A stretch of 26,341 nt of DNA from Gammaproteobacteria bacterium (GTDB lineage: Bacteria > Pseudomonadota > Gammaproteobacteria > Xanthomonadales > Xanthomonadaceae). Of this stretch, positions 1 through 6,956 are shown one piece after another. The translations under genes were made by a program, and so were the position numbers. The notes under the pieces are model-generated. The model was not told the DNA's origin. It did no database searches and worked only from the letters and a program-made list of their open reading frames with translations. The stretch spans positions 1-26,341 of the forward strand of contig JAPLSI010000109.1 of assembly GCA_026398715.1 (NCBI GenBank), given 5' to 3'. The number at the start of each line of letters is the position of its first letter. Positions within the stretch are counted from its first letter, which is position 1.

Positions 1-323
1 GTCCAGCCACTGGCATAGACCTTCGGCAACTCGAATCCCCAGCCGATGTCCCACAGCAAGTGCCGGATGCCGTTGAGCAGGTGATACGAAAGCGAGGCCG
101 TGGCCGCCAGCAAGAATGCGATTCCCAGGGGCGACCCGGCAAACGCGTTGAAACGGAGCAGCGCGTCGCCGTCGCCGGCGACCGCGAACAACCAGGCCAC
201 CAGGGCGAAAGCGGCAACGCCGAGGAACACGCCCGTCGCGCGATGCAGGATGGACAGCACCGACGTGAGTTGCCGCTGGTAGATCTGCAAATGCGGAGAC
301 AGGGGGCGTTGCTGAGCAGCCAT
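1..323 (-). CDS. sdhC: Succinate dehydrogenase cytochrome b556 subunit SdhC (partial, 3' end beyond window)
   Basis: Membrane-anchor subunit of succinate dehydrogenase (complex II), which binds heme b and passes electrons to ubiquinone in the inner membrane. The 107 visible residues start MAAQQRPLSPHLQIY, the family's usual N-terminus. The segment SILHRATGV holds the Ser and Arg that correspond to the quinone-site residues of E. coli SdhC. HLLNGIRHLLWD is the HxxxGIRHxxxD signature that contains the heme-ligand His. Two hydrophobic helices are visible (about residues 25-50 and 65-85) and the third is cut off. The gene starts 46 bases after the end of the SdhAF4-like gene on the same strand, which suggests one transcript leading into the remaining sdh genes outside the window. 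Identity is seen directly from motifs. Confidence 0.95.
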   Translation of the reverse strand, partial: MAAQQRPLSPHLQIYQRQLTSVLSILHRATGVFLGVAAFALVAWLFAVAGDGDALLRFNAFAGSPLGIAFLLAATASLSYHLLNGIRHLLWDIGWGFELPKVYASGW

Positions 324-369
324 GGGTTCGGGCTCTTTGGAGGTTGGGAGGTACCGGCGCATTGCCGGA

Positions 370-576
370 TCAGAAATCGATGCAGCGTCCGTTCTTTTCC
401 CAGTCACCATAGCGGGTCGGGTCCAACGCCGGGCGATCGGCCTTCGGCGACAGTGCCGTTTCTGCTGCCGCCTTGCCTGCTTGTGCAGCAACCGCGACCG
501 GCTCCGGATTCGCGATCACAGCCCCAGGCTCGGCGGGTGCGACGCTTTGCCCTATGATCTGGGTCGTGGAAACCAT
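370..576 (-). CDS. Succinate dehydrogenase assembly factor 4-like protein (DUF1674)
   Basis: A small protein (68 aa from this start) whose C-terminus PTRYGDWEKNGRCIDF is the hallmark of DUF1674/SdhAF4. In mitochondria SdhAF4 binds flavinylated SdhA and protects it before complex II assembly; the same role is inferred here. The first about 40 residues are Ala/Pro-rich and probably disordered. It lies directly upstream of sdhC on the same strand, which fits the assignment well. An ATG exists at 582, but I prefer the ATG at 576: a promoter-like TTGAAC-17-TAACAT ends 6 bases before it, and the upstream ATG would sit against the -10 hexamer, before the expected transcription start. Function is from family knowledge and start choice is inference. 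Confidence 0.85.
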   Translation of the reverse strand: MVSTTQIIGQSVAPAEPGAVIANPEPVAVAAQAGKAAAETALSPKADRPALDPTRYGDWEKNGRCIDF

Positions 577-582
577 GCGCAT

Positions 583-611
583 ATGTTAAGTCCCGACCCC
601 GTGACGTTCAA
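583..611 (-). promoter_or_regulatory. Candidate sigma70-type promoter of the sdhAF4-sdhC operon
   Basis: On the minus strand TTGAAC (611-606) and TAACAT (588-583) are separated by exactly 17 bases. The -10 hexamer ends 6 bases before the ATG at 576, so the predicted transcript begins at or within about a base of that ATG. No Shine-Dalgarno site fits this start. Confidence 0.5.
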
Positions 612-621
612 GGCAAATCGG

Positions 622-1488
622 ATGCCCGACTCGCTGCCCCGGCTTCCAGGGCACTCGATCCTGGCCGTGGAAGGCCCCGATTCGGGCGCATTCCTGCAAG
701 CGCAGACGATGAACGACGTCAGCGCACTTGCGCCCGGTTCGTGGCAGTGGAACGGATGGCTTAGCGCCAAGGGTCGCGTGATCGCGCTGTTTGCGCTGAT
801 CCACGCCGAGCCGGGGCTGTACCTGGCGGTGCTTCCTGATTTCGCGGCGCCGGAATTTCGCGATCGGCTGCAGCGATATGTCTTCCGAAGCAAGTTGACC
901 CTTCGTCACGCCGAAGAATTTTCCTGTGCATCGCGATTCCCCGCCGAAACGCCGGCCGTGGATTCCCGCGACACCGCGCATGGCGACCGGCGTGCCGGCT
1001 GGCTGCTGGACATGAGTGGTGATGCGACTGCCCGGCATCTGCTGGTGCTGCCATCGGACGATGTCGCCCTGGCAGCGCCGGACGACGATGCGAATTCGCG
1101 ATGGTTCGACCTGGATATTGCCCACGGCCTGCCGCGCCTCGGTCCGGACCAGGTGGAAGCGTGGACGCCGCAGATGCTTTCCCTCGACCGGCTGCGCGCG
1201 TTCAGTTTGAAAAAGGGTTGTTACCCCGGCCAGGAAATCGTCGCGCGCACGCATTACCTGGGTAAGGCACGCAGGGGTTTGGCGAGACTGGAAGGCGCCG
1301 ACCTCGACGTGGGCATGGTCGTCAGGAACCGGCTCGATGAACAATCCGGCCAGGTGATTTGCGTATCGCCAGATCGAACCGACGCCCTTGCCGTAGTGCA
1401 ACTCGATCATGCCGACCAGTTGATTCGTGCTGGGGAAGAAGCTGTGACAGCACTAGCACTTTTGACGGGCCTGCAACGTCCGGTGTGA
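622..1488 (+). CDS. ygfZ: Folate-binding protein YgfZ (GcvT-like, Fe-S/tRNA modification factor)
   Basis: YgfZ proteins resemble the aminomethyltransferase GcvT, bind folate, and support Fe-S enzymes such as the tRNA thiomethylating enzyme MiaB. The diagnostic KGCYPGQE motif is present (Cys200 from this start), followed by IVARTHYLGK. The N-terminal region (LPGHSILAVEGPDSGAFLQA) is the usual first GcvT-like strand and helix. The length of 288 aa is close to the family norm. I chose the ATG at 622 because AAGG lies 8 bases upstream. The ATG at 583 is also in frame and follows a TATGAT hexamer (553-558), so a 301-aa form is possible. The open frame extends upstream to 322, but that part overlaps the SdhAF4-like gene and is not family-like. 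It is divergent from the sdh genes. Confidence 0.92.
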   Translation: MPDSLPRLPGHSILAVEGPDSGAFLQAQTMNDVSALAPGSWQWNGWLSAKGRVIALFALIHAEPGLYLAVLPDFAAPEFRDRLQRYVFRSKLTLRHAEEFSCASRFPAETPAVDSRDTAHGDRRAGWLLDMSGDATARHLLVLPSDDVALAAPDDDANSRWFDLDIAHGLPRLGPDQVEAWTPQMLSLDRLRAFSLKKGCYPGQEIVARTHYLGKARRGLARLEGADLDVGMVVRNRLDEQSGQVICVSPDRTDALAVVQLDHADQLIRAGEEAVTALALLTGLQRPV

Positions 1489-1516
1489 CACGAAGCACGA
1501 CGCAAACAAACTTGCA

Positions 1517-1545
1517 TTGGCGAACCGTGATTAGTCTGCTATACC
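1517..1545 (+). promoter_or_regulatory. Candidate extended -10 promoter for the PhnD-like gene
   Basis: TTGGCG (1517-1522), a 17-base spacer and TATACC (1540-1545) preceded by TGC, which matches the TGn extension of an extended -10 promoter. Transcription would start near 1552, giving a short leader of about 16 bases containing GGGGG (1553-1557), a weak ribosome-binding site for the ATG at 1568. Confidence 0.5.
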
Positions 1546-1567
1546 CGGCATCGGGGGTAAATCAATC

Positions 1568-2461
1568 ATGAACAACAGAAACAAATTCACGCTCGGCCTG
1601 GTCCTGTCGCTGTTCACTTCGGTGGCGGTGCAGGCGGCTGACTTCACCGTAACCGTCGAACCAAACTATCCGCCTGCCCAGGCACAGGACGTCTATCGTC
1701 CCCTGCTCGCCTATCTGTCGAAGGCAACAGGCCATCGCTTCATCCTCAAGACGTCCGGCAACTACCACGTCTACTGGCGCGACATGCGCGGTGGCGCGGC
1801 CACCGATTTCGCCTTCGAGGAAGCCCACTTCACCGACTACCGGGCCAATCGCCAACGCTTCACGCCGCTGGTCCGCGTGCTCGATCCCACCAAGTTCACC
1901 TTGCTCGTGGACTCTTCCAACGCCGATGCGGGCGCCAACGGCCTGATCGGCCGCCGGATCGCCAGCATGTCGGCGCCAAGCCTGGGTTACCTGTTGCTGG
2001 GCGAGCTGTACAAGAATCCCATCGCGCAACCGGAAATCCAGTCCGTCGCCGCCAGCTGGAAGGACGGCGTCGAAATGGTGTTCGCCGGCGAAACCGATGC
2101 GGCGATGGTGCCGGGCTACATCGCCCAGACCTATCCCAACCTGGTTCCGGTGGCGACCTCGCGCGACTTCATCGGCCGTGCCTTCTCGGCAAGCCCGAAG
2201 GTGCCGATGGACGTGCGCAAGAAGGTCGCCGACGCATTGTTGCGCCTGCACAAGGACCAGACGCTTTACGACGTGATCAATGAGCTGGGCGCGACCCAGT
2301 TCGTTCCCGCCACTGCGGCCGATTACGCAGGCAGCGAGCGCCTGCTGCGTGGCGTGTTCGGATACCAGCCCATGCCGTCGCGGCCCGGAACCAACACGGC
2401 AGCGCCCGGTGCGCAGCCGGCGCCGCAGGGTATCTCGATCAAGGCAGAACGCGGAGGCTGA
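1568..2461 (+). CDS. PhnD-like phosphate/phosphite/phosphonate ABC transporter substrate-binding protein
   Basis: A predicted periplasmic solute-binding protein of 297 aa with a clear Sec signal peptide (about residues 1-23, ending VAVQAAD). The mature start FTVTVEPNYPPAQAQDVYRP and the YLSKATGHRF segment are typical of the PhnD/SsuA-like periplasmic-binding fold, where a 'P L...YL....G' pattern is recurrent. Later segments (YDVINELGATQFVPATAADY) match the C-terminal lobe of the family. No permease or ATPase gene lies beside it, so the ligand and even a transport role are open; such orphan binding proteins can also act in sensing. About 30 residues after the folded domain form a Pro/Ala/Gln-rich tail. 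It is convergent with the cyclase gene 36 bases away. Confidence 0.75.
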   Translation: MNNRNKFTLGLVLSLFTSVAVQAADFTVTVEPNYPPAQAQDVYRPLLAYLSKATGHRFILKTSGNYHVYWRDMRGGAATDFAFEEAHFTDYRANRQRFTPLVRVLDPTKFTLLVDSSNADAGANGLIGRRIASMSAPSLGYLLLGELYKNPIAQPEIQSVAASWKDGVEMVFAGETDAAMVPGYIAQTYPNLVPVATSRDFIGRAFSASPKVPMDVRKKVADALLRLHKDQTLYDVINELGATQFVPATAADYAGSERLLRGVFGYQPMPSRPGTNTAAPGAQPAPQGISIKAERGG

Positions 2462-2497
2462 TCTCCGCGTTGTCTTTCCGGTATCGCCGGTCCGGCG

Positions 2498-3394
2498 CTA
2501 TTCGGTGCTGAAGTGGATCAGGTCGTGGGTGTTGGCCGACGCGGCCTGGCCCATGCTGATGCTTCCCGACTTGCGAAGATGCACTTCGTCGCGGTGCAGG
2601 CGCAGCTCCGGATCCTGCCCGATGCAAACGTAGGTTGCATTGGTGGATCGGTCGGTGATCATGAAGTGGCCGCGCTTGTATTCGATCTGCGCGTGGGTCC
2701 GGCTGACCCAGTCGGCCTCCACCACCAGGTTGTTGCTGACTTCACGGCCCATCATGAAGGGCTCGGAATTCTCGGTCAGTTCAATCAGCTTGCCGCGATG
2801 GCGCAAAGTCAGCTTGGCGCCCGCAGGCGCGGCGTCGCCCATGCGGATGGCGCTCTGGACCATGGTCATGCCGGACGTGTCTTCCTGCCAGACGACATCC
2901 ACGATTTCGATCGGCAGCAACTTGCCGCTGACCCTCGCACGGCCCAGGCTGCGCGTCTCCGGCAGGCGGGTGCCGGTCAGGCCGTTGACCGTGGAAGCGG
3001 TGCTGACGATCTGCTCGCGCTTGGCCAGCGAGGTCATGCGGGCAGCGACATTGACCGCATCGCCGAACACGTCGTCGTTTTCGTCGAGCGCGTTGCCGTG
3101 GTGGAAACCGATTCGCACCGCGAGGTTTTCGCGCACGAAGTTGATGTCGCGCGACATCTTGCGTTGCATGTCGCAGGCCGCAAGCAGCCCTGACATGGCG
3201 GTCGGCAGCGTGCACATGATCTCGTCGCCGATGGTCTTGATGACGCGGCCGCCATGGCCCACGCAGACGATGCTCAACGCATCGAGTACGGCAGCGATCA
3301 GCCGACGTGCTTCCACATCGCCCTTCGTCTCGAAGAGGCGGGTGCTTCCGCTGACGTCTGCAAAGAGGATTGTCTGGGGCCGGGTCTGGCTCAT
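2498..3394 (-). CDS. Class III adenylate cyclase with C-terminal FHA domain
   Basis: Predicted cytosolic cAMP-forming enzyme of 298 aa. The catalytic domain (residues about 7-185) has the full class III set: metal ligands D13 (ILFADVSGST) and D57 (IKTIGDE), adenine-specifying K53 and D108, and transition-state residues N115 and R119 (FGDAVNVAARM). This pattern favours ATP over GTP. The C-terminal part (about 205-290) is a forkhead-associated domain with GRE, SRTHAQIEY and DRSTNATYV, expected to bind phosphothreonine peptides, so the cyclase may be recruited or controlled by Ser/Thr phosphorylation. No transmembrane segment is seen. I chose the ATG at 3394 over a TTG 18 bases upstream because TATACT lies 6 bases before it. 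It is the last gene of the minus-strand run, 55 bases after the E1 gene. Confidence 0.88.
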   Translation of the reverse strand: MSQTRPQTILFADVSGSTRLFETKGDVEARRLIAAVLDALSIVCVGHGGRVIKTIGDEIMCTLPTAMSGLLAACDMQRKMSRDINFVRENLAVRIGFHHGNALDENDDVFGDAVNVAARMTSLAKREQIVSTASTVNGLTGTRLPETRSLGRARVSGKLLPIEIVDVVWQEDTSGMTMVQSAIRMGDAAPAGAKLTLRHRGKLIELTENSEPFMMGREVSNNLVVEADWVSRTHAQIEYKRGHFMITDRSTNATYVCIGQDPELRLHRDEVHLRKSGSISMGQAASANTHDLIHFSTE

Positions 3395-3400
3395 GCGTTC

Positions 3401-3406
3401 AGTATA
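3401..3406 (-). promoter_or_regulatory. Candidate -10 hexamer (TATACT) of a leaderless cyclase-FHA transcript
   Basis: TATACT on the minus strand (5 of 6 consensus positions) ends 6 bases before the ATG at 3394, leaving no room for a Shine-Dalgarno site. A convincing -35 hexamer is not seen. This would give the cyclase gene its own start in addition to read-through from the E1 gene. Confidence 0.35.
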
Positions 3407-3449
3407 GGTCAAGCAGGCGCGGCGGTCTTCGCCTCAGAGGGTAACGGCG

Positions 3450-5717
3450 TCAGGCCAGTTTCCCGGCCATGGCGACGATATCGGCTTCCGCTGGCAGGAC
3501 CAGCAGGGCTGCTCCCGCCAACGGCGTGAAGGTGTCGACGCCAACGACCCGTCGCAAGGGCTTGGCGCCATGCCCCGATTCGACCACCGCCGTGATGATG
3601 CCCTCGCCCACGCCCGCGCTGCGCCGGCCTTCATCCACCACCAGGATCCGCTTGCAGGCTGCGGCATGCCTGCCGATGGCCGCGTCGTTCAAGGGCAACA
3701 GCCAGCGCAGGTCCACGACCCGTACCTTCCAGCCCTGGCGCTTCTCGATTTCCCGCGCGGCGCGCAGGCTCATCGGCACGCCATTGCCGAACGTGAAGAT
3801 GACGAGGTCCTCGGCCTCGGGGCCGTACACGCGCTCCTCGCCAGGCACCAGGGCCTGGTCGGGCGTGGGATAGGTGGTCTGCCACAGTCCGTCCCCGGGC
3901 TCGTGGAGGTCCTTGGTCATGTACAGGGCAATCGGTTCGAGGAAGGCGCACACGCGACCGTCGACCTTGGCCATCGCGCTCATGGTGCGCAGCATCATTG
4001 CCGCGTCATCGCCCCGGCTGGGGCAACCGACCACCAGGCCCGGGATGTCGCGCAGCGCGGTAATCGAGTTGTCGTTGTGAAAATGGCCGCCGAACCCTTT
4101 CTGGTAGCCCAGCGACGCGATGCGCATCACCATCGGGTTGCGATACTGGTCGTTGGAGAAGAACTGCAGCGAGCAGGCCTCGCCCCGGATCTGGTCGCAG
4201 GCATTGTGGAAATACGCGAGGTACTGGATTTCAGGAAAAGGCAGCATCCCCATGTTGGCGAAACCCTGCGCCAGGCCGAAGATCATCGTCTCGTCGAGCA
4301 GCGTGTTGAACACGCGCGCGCCCTTGAATGCCTTGTTCAAGCCTTTCGTGACGGTGTACACGCCCCCCTTCTGCGCGACATCCTCGCCGAACAGCAAGGC
4401 CTCGGGGTACTTGCAGAACAGGTCGTGCAGGGTGTTGTTGATGAGCACGGCCAGGTGTCGCGGCGGCTGGTTTTCAGGCAGCTTCGCCTCGCCGCCGAAG
4501 ACCGCCAGGCGACGTTCCGCGTAATCGGACCGCACCGCCTCGGCGGCGACGGCCGCAGGCGTGCTGGGCGCCAGGGGCTTGATGATGTCGGCAAGGCTGT
4601 CGAGCTTCGGGCGACGGTCGGCCTCCTCGGCAGCGGCGAAGCACTTGACCCGCGTGAACTCGTAGAGGCCGAGCACGTCGTCGGCCGTCATCAGGCCCGA
4701 CTCCAGCGCAATCGCCGCCGACCGCAGCAAAGGATCGCTCGCCTCCACCGCCATCAGTTCCTCGAAGCTGCGCCATTCGATCTCGAAGTCGGTACCGGCA
4801 TGGCCCATCACGCGCGTGGTGCGCAGGTGCAGGAAGGTCGGACGCCGCGTCTTGCGACAGTGTTCGACCGCGCGTGCCACCTGGCCGAAGCCCGTGGCGA
4901 TGTCGAGGCCGTCGGCATAGAAATAATCCAGGCCCGGGCGCTGGCGGAAATTGCTGGCCACCCAGCCTTCCGGCGTCTTCACGGAGATGCCGATGCCGTT
5001 GTCCTCGCACACGTAAAGCACGGGCGCGGGCAGTTGCTGGTAGGCCGTCCATGCAGCGGCGTTGAAGGCGGTCTGCGCCGTGGCGTGGTTGCTGGACGCA
5101 TCGCCGAACGAACAGATGGCGATGGAGTCGGCGGGAATCGGCAAGCGATGGCCGATGCGGCGCGCCTGTTCGATCGCCACTGCCGTGCCGAGCGCCTTGG
5201 GCAGGTGCGAGGCAATGGTGGATGTTTGCGGCAGCACCCACAGGGGCTTGCTGCCCCACACTTTGTGCCGGCCGCCGGAGATCGGATCTTCCTTGCTGGC
5301 CGCGAAGCTGAGCGCCGAGTCCATGATCGGATCCATGCCGGGCAGCTTGCGGAAGCGCTCGGCCATGAAGCCGCCGGAACGATAGTGCAGGAACGCAGGG
5401 TCGGTATGCCGTGTGAGCCGCGCAACCATCGCGTTGCCTTCGTGCCCCGACGAGCCGATCGTGTAGAACACTTTCTGCTGCACGCGCAGGACGCGAGCCA
5501 TCAGGTCCAGGTGGCGGGAAACCAGTTGCGATTCGAAAAGCTGCAGGAAGTCGGCTGCACTGCATTCGCTGCCCGGCAGCACTGGCGCATCGGACGCGGG
5601 CTTGCGGGCTGGCCTGCCATTCCAGCCACGCACGAATTCCTGGAAATTTTCGTCGCACACTTGCGCCCGGTTGACGTTCTTCTGGCGCGCGGGAATGACG
5701 GAAGCAGGGGCGGACAT
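3450..5717 (-). CDS. Fused alpha-beta 2-oxoacid dehydrogenase E1 (thiamine diphosphate-dependent)
   Basis: A 755-aa protein joining both halves of a branched-chain-type E1 decarboxylase, which decarboxylates a 2-oxoacid and transfers the acyl group to lipoyl-E2. The alpha part (about 60-380) carries the thiamine diphosphate motif from GD at 205-206 to EDNG at 238-241. The linker (about 380-420) is Ala/Pro-rich. The beta part begins near 421 (HLAVLINNTLHDLF) with FGEDVAQKGGVY at 443-454 and continues to a normal transketolase C-domain (VVDLRWLLPLND). E1 alpha and beta are usually separate chains in this class. No E2 or E3 gene is nearby. It lies 51 bases after a GST gene and in the same run as an acyl-CoA dehydrogenase. 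The substrate cannot be read from sequence; branched-chain 2-oxoacids are the default expectation. Confidence 0.88.
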   Translation of the reverse strand: MSAPASVIPARQKNVNRAQVCDENFQEFVRGWNGRPARKPASDAPVLPGSECSAADFLQLFESQLVSRHLDLMARVLRVQQKVFYTIGSSGHEGNAMVARLTRHTDPAFLHYRSGGFMAERFRKLPGMDPIMDSALSFAASKEDPISGGRHKVWGSKPLWVLPQTSTIASHLPKALGTAVAIEQARRIGHRLPIPADSIAICSFGDASSNHATAQTAFNAAAWTAYQQLPAPVLYVCEDNGIGISVKTPEGWVASNFRQRPGLDYFYADGLDIATGFGQVARAVEHCRKTRRPTFLHLRTTRVMGHAGTDFEIEWRSFEELMAVEASDPLLRSAAIALESGLMTADDVLGLYEFTRVKCFAAAEEADRRPKLDSLADIIKPLAPSTPAAVAAEAVRSDYAERRLAVFGGEAKLPENQPPRHLAVLINNTLHDLFCKYPEALLFGEDVAQKGGVYTVTKGLNKAFKGARVFNTLLDETMIFGLAQGFANMGMLPFPEIQYLAYFHNACDQIRGEACSLQFFSNDQYRNPMVMRIASLGYQKGFGGHFHNDNSITALRDIPGLVVGCPSRGDDAAMMLRTMSAMAKVDGRVCAFLEPIALYMTKDLHEPGDGLWQTTYPTPDQALVPGEERVYGPEAEDLVIFTFGNGVPMSLRAAREIEKRQGWKVRVVDLRWLLPLNDAAIGRHAAACKRILVVDEGRRSAGVGEGIITAVVESGHGAKPLRRVVGVDTFTPLAGAALLVLPAEADIVAMAGKLA

Positions 5718-5768
5718 GGTGGATTCCAGTAAGTCTTGTTCGAAGGAGAAATTGTTGGACTGCGGCGA

Positions 5769-6377
5769 TCAGAATCGGTGCGGCACGAACCCGGGCGTGG
5801 ACTCGACGCGCGACAACCAGGCCCGGATGGCCGGATAGGCGGAAAGATCGAAGCCACCCCGGCCGGCGTCGTGGGTGTAGGCATAGAGTGCGATGTCGGC
5901 GACGCTGTAGCCCGAATCAACCAGGAAATCCTGTCGGGCAAGTTGTTTTTCCATGACGTCCAGCGCCTGGTATCCGCGCTCGCGCAGGCGGGGCAAATCC
6001 GATCGGCGTGGGCTGTCTTCCGGCAGCCAGCCCATGATGAATCGCGCCACGGCGATGTAGGGCTCGTGGCTGTATTGCTCGAAGAACATCCACTGCAGGG
6101 CCTGCGCCCGCTGCCAAGGGTCCGATGGCAGCAGCGGCGACCCATCGGCCAGGAAACACACGATGGCGTTCGATTCGGCGAGCACGCGACCGTCGGCCAG
6201 TTCGAGCAACGGCACCTTGCCGTTCGGGTTCTTTGCAAGGTATCCGGGCGTGCGCGTTTCGCCGGCCGCGCTGTTGACCTCGACCCAGCGATAACGCCGG
6301 CTGGTCTGCTCGAGGACCAACTGCACCTTGAAGCAGTTGCCCGAGGCCTTCATGCCGTAGACCGTCAACTCGTCCAT
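5769..6377 (-). CDS. Glutathione S-transferase family protein
   Basis: A 202-aa protein starting MDELTVYGMKASGNCFKV. The N-terminal thioredoxin-like domain (about 1-80) shows NPNGKVPLLEL and VLAESNAIVCFLAD, the family's cis-Pro loop and the glutathione gamma-glutamyl-binding Glu-Ser pair. The helical C-terminal domain follows (about 90-200) and ends with the common YPAIRAWLSRVESTPGF. The ATG shares one base with the stop of the acetyltransferase gene (TGATG at 6379-6375), so the two are probably translationally coupled; a longer frame from 6410 was rejected for this reason. Substrate unknown: detoxification or a glutathione-dependent catabolic step are both possible given the neighbouring acyl-CoA dehydrogenase. 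Confidence 0.9.
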   Translation of the reverse strand: MDELTVYGMKASGNCFKVQLVLEQTSRRYRWVEVNSAAGETRTPGYLAKNPNGKVPLLELADGRVLAESNAIVCFLADGSPLLPSDPWQRAQALQWMFFEQYSHEPYIAVARFIMGWLPEDSPRRSDLPRLRERGYQALDVMEKQLARQDFLVDSGYSVADIALYAYTHDAGRGGFDLSAYPAIRAWLSRVESTPGFVPHRF

Positions 6378-6928
6378 CACCTCATGACTCCAGCGCGACG
6401 CGCCAGCCATTGCTCGCGGGTCTGCGACCAGATGTCGATGGGTTCCTTCTCGAAGGGCGCCGGCAATTTTCCCGGGCCGCTGTTGCTTGCGCCGAGGCGT
6501 CGGGCAAGGGCCTGGGACGCGATGTTGTCGGGATGGATGGAGTGGATGACGGTCGTCCAGCCGAGACTGTCGAAGGCCCAGTCCACGGCCGCCAATCCCG
6601 CTTCAGTCGCAAAACCCTTGCCCTGCGCCGAACGGTCCAGGGCCCAGCCCACTTCAGTGCCGGGCCAGCCTTCCGGTTGCCACGGACCCAACTGGCCCAA
6701 CCAGCGCCCGCTGGATTTCTCGATCAACGAGAACATCGCGAAGCCCTGCAGCAACCAGGCACCCGGCATCTGCAGGAACTTGCGCCACGCCGCGGCGCGT
6801 TGCAGCGTGCCGCCGATGAAGCGCATGTTGTCCTCGTCGGTATTCATCGCCGCGAACGCGTCGAAGTCCGACGCCTGGGGAACGCGCAGGATCAAGCGCT
6901 CGGTTTCCAGTACGGGTCCTTCGAACAT
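6377..6928 (-). CDS. GNAT family N-acetyltransferase (RimJ/RimL-like)
   Basis: A 183-aa protein with the RimJ/RimL-type N-terminus LETERLILRVPQASDFDAFA and a GNAT acetyl-CoA-binding core. GWALDRSAQGKGFATEAGLA is motif A, with the Q-x-x-G-x-G/A pyrophosphate loop as QGKGFA. NIASQALARRLGA is motif B and HPDNIAS is the usual strand-loop before it. It should acetylate an amino group of a small molecule or protein N-terminus; the target cannot be inferred. A strong GGGGAGGG ribosome-binding site precedes the ATG. It lies 28 bases after the acyl-CoA dehydrogenase gene and overlaps the GST gene by one base. Confidence 0.88.
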   Translation of the reverse strand: MFEGPVLETERLILRVPQASDFDAFAAMNTDEDNMRFIGGTLQRAAAWRKFLQMPGAWLLQGFAMFSLIEKSSGRWLGQLGPWQPEGWPGTEVGWALDRSAQGKGFATEAGLAAVDWAFDSLGWTTVIHSIHPDNIASQALARRLGASNSGPGKLPAPFEKEPIDIWSQTREQWLARRAGVMR

Positions 6929-6956
6929 GTTGCAGCCCTCCCCGCCCCGGCGCGAT

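Noticed and set aside
322..621. Plus-strand extension of ygfZ upstream to 322
   Set aside because: It overlaps the SdhAF4-like gene and its Arg/Cys-rich translation is not YgfZ-like.
2462..2497. Possible terminator between the PhnD-like and cyclase genes
   Set aside because: Only a 4-base CCGG stem and no T tract; not a convincing intrinsic terminator.
3395..3412. TTG start six codons upstream for the cyclase gene
   Set aside because: It would put the start before the TATACT hexamer and adds residues not typical of the domain.
3570..5732. Plus-strand open frame of 720 codons
   Set aside because: Antisense shadow of the fused E1 gene; no recognisable domain.
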